DNA of 11,770 bases. It comes from CAYNBT01 sp964396025 (GTDB lineage Bacteria > Patescibacteriota > WWE3 > UBA101185 > UBA10185). The stretch spans positions 1 to 11,770 of the forward strand of contig CAYNBT010000021.1 in the NCBI GenBank assembly GCA_964396025.1, in the 5' to 3' direction. Shown here one piece after another: positions 7,308-11,770 of the stretch; positions within the stretch are counted from its first letter, which is position 1; each line of letters opens with the position of its first letter. Both the position numbers and the translations under genes were made by a program. A model generated the notes under the pieces. The model did no database searches, was not told the origin of the DNA, and was given only the letters and a program-made list of their open reading frames with translations.

Positions 7308-7319
7308 CTGTAGTAGTAT
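7290..7319 (+). promoter_or_regulatory. Promoter of the HEPN gene, leaderless spacing
   Basis: TTGTTG (7290-7295), an 18-bp spacer and TAGTAT (7314-7319) resemble a sigma-70 promoter. Six bases (GGTGTA) then separate the -10 from the ATG at 7326, so transcription should begin at the start codon. No Shine-Dalgarno precedes the ATG. Confidence 0.55.
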
Positions 7320-7325
7320 GGTGTA

Positions 7326-7826
7326 ATGCAAGTTCTAAAACGCGATAGTTTTTTGTGGTCCTATCTTTCTGAAAACCAACGAGGGTTGATTCAAGACGGT
7401 GAGATGTTACTTACCAATATTGAGGGATTTCGTAAGGGTGAAATATCCGATTTCTCGTTTCTGGTATTTCCTTTTGCTAAAGCATTTGAAGGTTTCTTGA
7501 AGAAATTTCTTTTGGATTTGGGACTTATAAAGGAAGATGATTATTACAGCGATGAGATTAGAATCGGAAGAATCTTAAACCCTGGATATCTAGAGCATAA
7601 TGCTTCTATTTATAGAATGCTTTGTTCACATCAAAAAGGTGGGCAAGCGCTTTCGGATAATTTGTGGGAGGTTTGGAAAAAAGCACGCAACCAAGTGTTT
7701 CACTATTTTCCTCACAATTTTAGAAAACTTGAATACGATGAAGCTTTGGACTTAATCAAGAGAATTGTTGATGTGATGGAACTTACTATGACTGGATGCG
7801 ATATTTCGACCAAAACGCAAGATTAA
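7326..7826 (+). CDS. Solitary HEPN-domain protein, RNase LS (RnlA/LsoA)-like
   Basis: This is a 166-residue all-helical protein, probably cytoplasmic. Two features point to a HEPN fold. One is the helix FSFLVFPFAKAFEGFLKK (43-60), which resembles the HEPN domain of RNase LS toxins (RnlA/LsoA) as I remember it. The other is RNQVFH at 121-126, which fits the RX4-6H motif (R121, H126) of metal-independent HEPN ribonucleases, with the polar N122 usual after the Arg. The motif is intact, so RNase activity is plausible. The RnlA N-terminal and DNA-binding-like domains are absent; this is a single-domain protein. No antitoxin-like or nucleotidyltransferase (MNT) partner lies next to it. The next gene is mnmA, 14 nt downstream, which has its own -10. 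The product may be a toxin, a defence RNase or a regulatory RNA-binding protein; family assignment is moderately sure, function is not. Confidence 0.65.
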   Translation: MQVLKRDSFLWSYLSENQRGLIQDGEMLLTNIEGFRKGEISDFSFLVFPFAKAFEGFLKKFLLDLGLIKEDDYYSDEIRIGRILNPGYLEHNASIYRMLCSHQKGGQALSDNLWEVWKKARNQVFHYFPHNFRKLEYDEALDLIKRIVDVMELTMTGCDISTKTQD

Positions 7827-7828
7827 AG

Positions 7829-7834
7829 TATAAT
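7829..7834 (+). promoter_or_regulatory. -10 box of mnmA, leaderless spacing, selects a GTG start
   Basis: A perfect TATAAT starts two bases after the HEPN stop codon and is followed by exactly six bases (CCCATA) and an in-frame GTG at 7841. The same geometry occurs before the other promoter-proximal genes here. A -35 would fall inside the HEPN 3' end; none is convincing. Confidence 0.6.
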
Positions 7835-7840
7835 CCCATA

Positions 7841-8950
7841 GTGCCAGAAACTTCTGATAGAAAAGACAAAATGATAAAAGTCGCCGTTGGGCTTAGTGGG
7901 GGGATTGATTCTTCCGTTTCAGCCTATCTGCTAAAAAAACAAGGCTATGCTGTACATGGTGTGCATTTGCAATGTTGGGATTATAAGGCGGATGGGTGTT
8001 CTGGTGAGCAGGATCGTGCAGACGCTGTGAAAGTGGCATCTAGGTTAGAAATTCCATTTACAGCCCTCAACTTTGAAAAGGAATACAAGGAAAAAGTAAT
8101 ATCATATTTTTATAACGAGTATCGTAACGGAAGAACACCAAATCCCGATGTAATGTGCAATAAGGAGATAAAATTTGGCTTGTTCCTGAATTGGGCTTTA
8201 GAGCAGGGTTTTGATTATGTAGCAACAGGGCACTATGCCACCGTCAGGGAATCTCAAGGTGTATATACATTGATGTCGGGTGTAGACGTCAAAAAGGATC
8301 AATCCTACTTTTTGTACCTACTTGGGCAAAGAGAGCTCTCTCGTGTGTTGTTTCCTTTGGGGGATATGCTCAAGGAGGATGTGCGTAAGGTTGGCGAAGA
8401 AATAGGTCTACATAATGCGAAAAAAAAGGACAGTGTGGGAATCTGTTTTGTTGGAGAAGTGAATATTCAGGATTTTATAAAAAGAGAGATTTCTGAGAAT
8501 CCTGGCGATGTTGTAGATATCGCAGGGGAGGTGATAGGGAAACATATTGGGATATCTTTTTACACCATCGGTCAGAGGCATGGATTTACGTTAACAAAGT
8601 ATTTTGGAGTGCCCATGTATGTGATTGCAAAAGACGTTTCTAGGAATTTACTCGTAGTGGGAGATGCCCCACAAGCGAATAGAAGACAATTTAGTATTAG
8701 GGATTGCCACTGGATTAGTCAGATTCCCCAGGACAGCGAATTTAAGTGCTTTATCCGTATACGCCATTTAGGCGAGCTTTTTAGATGTAAAGTTTACCGA
8801 ATTGCTGATTATACGTGCAATGTGGTCTTAGAAAACGATGCGTTTGGTGTAACGCCTGGGCAAAGTGCTGTTCTTTATTCTTCGGACCTGCCTAGTTTTC
8901 CCTCCGAGCCCGCACCAAGATATGTGCTTGGTGGTGGTGTTATAGCTTAG
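7841..8950 (+). CDS. mnmA: tRNA-specific 2-thiouridylase MnmA
   Basis: MnmA adenylates and then thiolates U34 of tRNA-Lys, -Glu and -Gln (s2U34), taking sulfur from a persulfide relay. In the 369-residue form the PP-loop SGGIDSS lies at 19-25. C106 in PDVMCN and C202 in GICFVGE match the catalytic cysteine pair (E. coli C102/C199). The conserved ATGHYA (128-133), KKDQSYFLYLL (151-161) and GQRHGF (244-249) are present, and the C-terminal beta-barrel domain ends in VLGGGVI. Length is normal. Two starts are possible: GTG at 7841, chosen because TATAAT lies exactly six bases upstream, or ATG at 7871, which gives a conventional N-terminus (MIKVAVGLSGG, 359 residues) but has no Shine-Dalgarno. Enzyme identity is unaffected. 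It lies 14 nt after the HEPN gene, same strand, and ends 3 nt from the stop of the convergent M23 gene. Confidence 0.93.
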   Translation: MPETSDRKDKMIKVAVGLSGGIDSSVSAYLLKKQGYAVHGVHLQCWDYKADGCSGEQDRADAVKVASRLEIPFTALNFEKEYKEKVISYFYNEYRNGRTPNPDVMCNKEIKFGLFLNWALEQGFDYVATGHYATVRESQGVYTLMSGVDVKKDQSYFLYLLGQRELSRVLFPLGDMLKEDVRKVGEEIGLHNAKKKDSVGICFVGEVNIQDFIKREISENPGDVVDIAGEVIGKHIGISFYTIGQRHGFTLTKYFGVPMYVIAKDVSRNLLVVGDAPQANRRQFSIRDCHWISQIPQDSEFKCFIRIRHLGELFRCKVYRIADYTCNVVLENDAFGVTPGQSAVLYSSDLPSFPSEPAPRYVLGGGVIA

Positions 8951-8953
8951 CCT

Positions 8954-11338
8954 TTAGGTACCAAACTTCCATTTGCTTATTTTTGCTGTTTTGTGGTTGT
9001 ACTGATTTAGTAAATCTACTTTGAGTGTCTTCTCAGATGTTGGTGCAAGATTGCCTGAGGAATCTTGTGCTCTATACAGTATATTGCTTATACCCTGTGT
9101 ATCTATAGTTAAAGGCGTGGTATAGATTTCCCAGTTGTTTCCATTATCCAATGAGTAATATGTAACAAGTAAATCTTCTTCTGAGTCGGTATCGCTTGTA
9201 GTAATTGTGATTAATGGGGCTTCCACATACCAATCGTAATCTTTGGTACCCTCAATCAGTATCATCGTTTGAGGAGAGTGTTTATCGATTTTTTCTCCAA
9301 AGGCTGCAAAACTTGTTAAGTGATCTGACTGGGCTGTGAGGATGTTATTGGTTATATCTAGTGCAGAATTAAGAGGTTCCCACGTGTTGCTTGTTGTGTT
9401 GAAGAAGTATATTTTAATGGTGTTTTTTGCGATGTTGGTTAGATCGGCGTTTGTAAGATCTATGCGTATCTCCAGAGGTTGATCAAATTTGTTTATTGTT
9501 TTTGCGGCTAAAGAGTATGCGTTAAGAACAAATGCTGTTTCGGGAATGTATTTTAGGGTTGTATCTATAACAGTTTTTGTGTTTACACTAGAGGGTGTGA
9601 AGTTTGTAACAAAATTGTACCACCCAACTGTATCATGAAAAGTCACTTTCCATTTGTCTATTTCTATTTCACCGCCCTTGGTGTTAATCAGCACTTCTTT
9701 GTGATAATCCAGAGGATTTATCCAGTTATAATAAGATATAGTGCCTTTATGGGTACCTATGGTGTCTGACCAACTCTTATTTGCCCAGGGATCAGCAGAT
9801 ATATTATCTTGCCATCCGAACGGATCTGATTTCCCTCCTATATCCTCATTATCGAATTTTCCGTCTTTGTTTATATCTGTTTCCACAGAGAAGTGAAGGT
9901 GTGGTCCATCCGTATTACCGGTCATTCCGATTTTTCCTATTATATCTCCTGTACGTACTTGTACTTTTTGTTTTGCATTGGTTGCAACCAATCCTTGTCC
10001 TTGCAGGTGCGCGTAGGTGGTTTGATATCCGTTCAAGTGATCAATAGTAATATAGTTGCCTAGTCCATCCTCATCATATCCATATGAAGCTATTCCTTCC
10101 TTTGCTGCGAGCACATCCTTTCCATAGGGTAATGCAAAGTCATAGCCATCATGGCTGCTGTAATAAAGTTCCGGAATTTCTGCAGAGTGTCCTAGATAGT
10201 TTAGAGTTTTGCCGCGCTCATTGTTTGACTCCCTATAATAAGGGTATCCAAGAAGAGGGTACTCGTGATCAAAATACGAATATATTTTATCCAGAAGCTC
10301 TATACTAGTTTTTGTTTGCCAAGGTGTTTCAAAGATGGGATTCATTGCAAGATTCCCTAAGGGTATAGTTCGCGTAAACACACCAACGCTTTGAGCTGCC
10401 GCAATTAACACAAGATCTTCGTAGTAGGCCCAGTCTAGAGTAATCAACGCGTTTTGGGTAATTAAATTGTCCGTTATGATGTTTTCCCGCACTAAATCAA
10501 CAATATCTGTCTGCATCACCTTGGGATTGCTACCTGATTGAGTTGCAAATATTTTATATCCAAACCCTCTTATGTCTCCAACCGGACCGTTTCCCCAAGA
10601 CAAGACTTTGAGCCAAGTCTTTCCGTTGTCCCTAGATTTGTATATTCCCTCTGTGCCAGAACTTCCCAATAAAATCACTCCTTCTGTGATTTCAACTTGC
10701 GTAAGGTTTTTGTTAGCTAAATTAGTTATTTCTTGCCATGTGTCTCCGTTATCTATACTGCGGAAGACTTTGTTGCTTGTTGTAGCTATCATGACATCTT
10801 GATTCATTTTAACTTCTTCTATTTTTGGCCCTGTATAGCCGTCACCAATCTTCTGAATCCATGTATCGCCCTGATCCTTAGATATCCAAAGTCCGTGGCT
10901 TACTCCACCTATTGCTATAATTCCATTTGCTGCAAACACGGTGTTTAGAGAAACGTTGGGACCTTTATGTAACCATTCTTTAGTTTCTTCCTGATATATA
11001 AACAATCCGTTCTGATTTTGATGATGGTAGTATGTGGTTACGTAAATTTTGCCCTCTGCATATTCCATATCCGTGATACCTCTAGAGTTTAATGCAAAGC
11101 GCGACCATGTTTTTCCCAGATCATTGGAAATATAAACTCCGTTAAATGGTTGTAACCAAAGTCTAGGGTCGAATTCACCTGCCAGTATCCCGTATTTGGT
11201 TGTTTTCACGCTGTTTATTTTTGTAGATTCTATCTGACCTTGTTGCCACGAAGCTTGTGCCGCGCAGTAAGGAGTGTCGTAGAAAGTAAACGCTATAAGT
11301 ACTGAGAAACACAATAATCTGCCAAATATTTTGTTCAT
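8954..11338 (-). CDS. Secreted BNR beta-propeller / M23 metallopeptidase multidomain protein
   Basis: This is probably an exported cell-wall peptidase or scaffold. The 794-residue protein begins with a signal peptide (hydrophobic about 8-20, likely cleavage after AQA at 27-29). A propeller follows, with four clear Asp boxes, S-x-D-x-G-x-T-W, at 71-78, 153-160, 194-201 and 235-242. Degenerate repeats near 112, 273 and 319 suggest seven blades. The M23 (LytM-type) domain, about 395-545, has the zinc ligands H396 and D400 (HDGYD) and H482, with H480 (GPHLH), plus H444, so it should be catalytic. Right after HLHFSVE comes an EF-hand-like loop, D488-x-N490-x-D492-G-x-x-D496-x-x-D499. Residues about 555-680 form a beta-rich domain ending SFAAFGEK. 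Residues 690-775 (YSLDNGNNW, RAQDSSGN) resemble an OmpL47-type Ig-like domain. No C-terminal anchor or sorting signal is visible. The ATG at 11338 gives the signal peptide. Substrate is unknown; peptidoglycan is the usual M23 target. Confidence 0.88.
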   Translation of the reverse strand: MNKIFGRLLCFSVLIAFTFYDTPYCAAQASWQQGQIESTKINSVKTTKYGILAGEFDPRLWLQPFNGVYISNDLGKTWSRFALNSRGITDMEYAEGKIYVTTYYHHQNQNGLFIYQEETKEWLHKGPNVSLNTVFAANGIIAIGGVSHGLWISKDQGDTWIQKIGDGYTGPKIEEVKMNQDVMIATTSNKVFRSIDNGDTWQEITNLANKNLTQVEITEGVILLGSSGTEGIYKSRDNGKTWLKVLSWGNGPVGDIRGFGYKIFATQSGSNPKVMQTDIVDLVRENIITDNLITQNALITLDWAYYEDLVLIAAAQSVGVFTRTIPLGNLAMNPIFETPWQTKTSIELLDKIYSYFDHEYPLLGYPYYRESNNERGKTLNYLGHSAEIPELYYSSHDGYDFALPYGKDVLAAKEGIASYGYDEDGLGNYITIDHLNGYQTTYAHLQGQGLVATNAKQKVQVRTGDIIGKIGMTGNTDGPHLHFSVETDINKDGKFDNEDIGGKSDPFGWQDNISADPWANKSWSDTIGTHKGTISYYNWINPLDYHKEVLINTKGGEIEIDKWKVTFHDTVGWYNFVTNFTPSSVNTKTVIDTTLKYIPETAFVLNAYSLAAKTINKFDQPLEIRIDLTNADLTNIAKNTIKIYFFNTTSNTWEPLNSALDITNNILTAQSDHLTSFAAFGEKIDKHSPQTMILIEGTKDYDWYVEAPLITITTSDTDSEEDLLVTYYSLDNGNNWEIYTTPLTIDTQGISNILYRAQDSSGNLAPTSEKTLKVDLLNQYNHKTAKISKWKFGT

Positions 11339-11350
11339 ACCCTACTAATA
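11339..11350 (-). promoter_or_regulatory. -10 box of the M23 gene, leaderless spacing
   Basis: On the minus strand TATTAG (11345-11350; 4 of 6 consensus bases) is followed by six bases (TAGGGT) and the ATG at 11336-11338. The spacing matches the other promoter-proximal genes in this window, though this hexamer is the weakest of the six and no -35 is evident. Confidence 0.4.
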
Positions 11351-11385
11351 GCTCAAACAAACAGCTAGGAGTAGTGCCAATACTC
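11349..11385. repeat. Two small inverted repeats in the divergent promoter region
   Basis: TAGCT (11349-11353) pairs with AGCTA (11363-11367), and GAGTA (11369-11373) with TACTC (11381-11385). They lie side by side upstream of the M23 -10. They might be operator half-sites, but five-base arms are within chance expectation. Confidence 0.2.
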
Positions 11386-11404
11386 TATTATAACTAGAAT
11401 GAAC

Positions 11405-11432
11405 TTGAATGCTTGCTAATAACCTATATAAT
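11405..11432 (+). promoter_or_regulatory. Promoter of the right-edge gene, leaderless spacing, selects a GTG start
   Basis: TTGAAT (11405-11410), a 16-bp spacer and a perfect TATAAT (11427-11432) form a good sigma-70 promoter. Six bases (ACGCTA) lead to an in-frame GTG at 11439. This is the same hexamer, spacing and start codon type as at mnmA. Confidence 0.6.
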
Positions 11433-11438
11433 ACGCTA

Positions 11439-11770
11439 GTGCTTAAGGAACTCCTAAACAAAATAAAACAAAGTAATTTAGACCTGAACCTTGGAGAGAT
11501 TGAAGGATTACTTTACCTACTTCTCAATAATCAGGGTATTTCAAATAACGAGTTGGTGCAGGCTACAGGTGTTCCCAAGGAAACCCTAAAGCGATTTAAA
11601 GATTCTATAGCCTTTCTACTTAAGGGCAGCAACGCTGATTCCATAGAACTTTCCACTGAAATTAGAGATCAGTTACTTACTCAAAATATCCAACCTTACA
11701 AATGGAGCTTAATCTCTTTGAGAAACCCGGAAATAGAAAAGAAAATTGCGGAATTAAGACAACACTCCGC
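11439..11770 (+). CDS. Partial protein with HTH-like N-terminus, possibly a BpsA-type aminopropyltransferase
   Basis: The gene runs off the window after 110 codons. The visible part is helical. Residues about 20-62 (GEIEGLLYLLLNNQGISNNE..., then VPKETLKRFKDSIAFLL) look like a winged helix-turn-helix. The last part is charged (RNPEIEKKIAELRQHS). A winged-helix start followed by such a helix occurs in bis-aminopropyl-spermidine synthase (BpsA)-like proteins, whose methyltransferase-like catalytic domain comes later; that domain is outside the window, so this is only a suggestion. A DNA-binding regulator is the main alternative. I prefer the GTG at 11439 because of the promoter spacing. An in-frame ATG at 11409 would add ten residues (MLANNLYNTL) but would have to be read from a promoter further upstream, since it overlaps the -35 and precedes the -10. 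No stop occurs to the window end. Confidence 0.6.
   Translation, partial: MLKELLNKIKQSNLDLNLGEIEGLLYLLLNNQGISNNELVQATGVPKETLKRFKDSIAFLLKGSNADSIELSTEIRDQLLTQNIQPYKWSLISLRNPEIEKKIAELRQHS

Noticed and set aside
9781..10047. Plus-strand open frames at 9781-10047 and 10084-10308 antisense to the M23 gene
   Set aside because: Translations are Tyr/Leu/His-rich without motifs; the minus strand encodes the conserved M23 catalytic domain there.
57..11338. UGA recoding to glycine (code 25)
   Set aside because: GT4 and the Ca2+-ATPase end in TGA at family-appropriate lengths, and no in-frame TGA interrupts a conserved domain.
11399..11419. Six-residue leader peptide (MNLNAC) after a TATTAT at 11386-11391
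   Set aside because: Hexamer-to-ATG spacing is seven, no attenuator hairpin or regulatory codon run follows, and the stronger TATAAT at 11427 explains the downstream gene.
11409..11438. ATG at 11409 as the start of the right-edge gene
   Set aside because: It overlaps the apparent -35 and precedes the TATAAT; the GTG at 11439 fits the spacing seen at other genes. Not excluded if an upstream promoter exists.
1..11770. CRISPR array, insertion sequence, tRNA, rRNA or riboswitch
   Set aside because: No regularly spaced repeats, transposase motifs or recognisable RNA folds were seen; non-coding DNA totals only a few hundred bases and is mostly promoter sequence.

Overview
The window is compact, AT-rich bacterial DNA with nine genes: eight complete and one running off the right end. 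It carries no mobile element, CRISPR array, rRNA or tRNA that I could recognise. Several traits fit a member of the Patescibacteria (Candidate Phyla Radiation), perhaps near Microgenomates or Katanobacteria. These are extreme compaction, a small secreted protein with the N-terminus KGFASP, a solitary HEPN protein, and a patchwork of housekeeping and surface genes. This placement is an inference from style, not from a marker gene. TGA, TAA and TAG are all used as stops (GT4 and the Ca2+ pump end in TGA), so the UGA=Gly code of Absconditabacteria/Gracilibacteria is unlikely.

Layout. Left edge: a hairpin terminator for a plus-strand gene outside the window. Positions 57-3086 (minus): an operon of a GT4 glycosyltransferase, the DNA glycosylase mutM and the recombination protein recF, with a 38-nt overlap and then an 8-nt gap. 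Positions 3148-3669 (plus): a small membrane-anchored, prepilin-like protein. Positions 3670-7259 (minus): a two-gene calcium export operon, with a P2-type Ca2+-ATPase followed by a CaCA cation/Ca2+ exchanger overlapping by 4 nt. Positions 7326-8950 (plus): a HEPN-domain protein with an intact RNase-type motif, then the tRNA 2-thiouridylase mnmA. Positions 8954-11338 (minus): a 794-residue secreted protein joining a BNR beta-propeller, an M23 metallopeptidase with an EF-hand-like insert, and two C-terminal beta-rich domains. Positions 11439-end (plus): the N-terminal 110 residues of a protein with a helix-turn-helix-like start, tentatively of the BpsA aminopropyltransferase kind.

The most notable pattern is regulatory. 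Six of the seven genes that begin a transcription unit, or have their own promoter, carry a -10-like hexamer separated from the start codon by exactly six bases (TATAAT, TATACT, TAGTAT, TATTAG). This puts transcription start at the first base of the start codon, which is the architecture of leaderless mRNA. Operon-internal genes (mutM, recF, the exchanger) lack the pattern, and the exchanger has a Shine-Dalgarno-like AGAGAGG instead. The rule also selects GTG starts for mnmA and for the last gene.

Convergent pairs meet with 0 nt (3669/3670) and 3 nt (8950/8954) between stop codons. No stretch over 300 bases lacks a gene. The longest gap (11339-11438) holds divergent promoters and two small inverted repeats.
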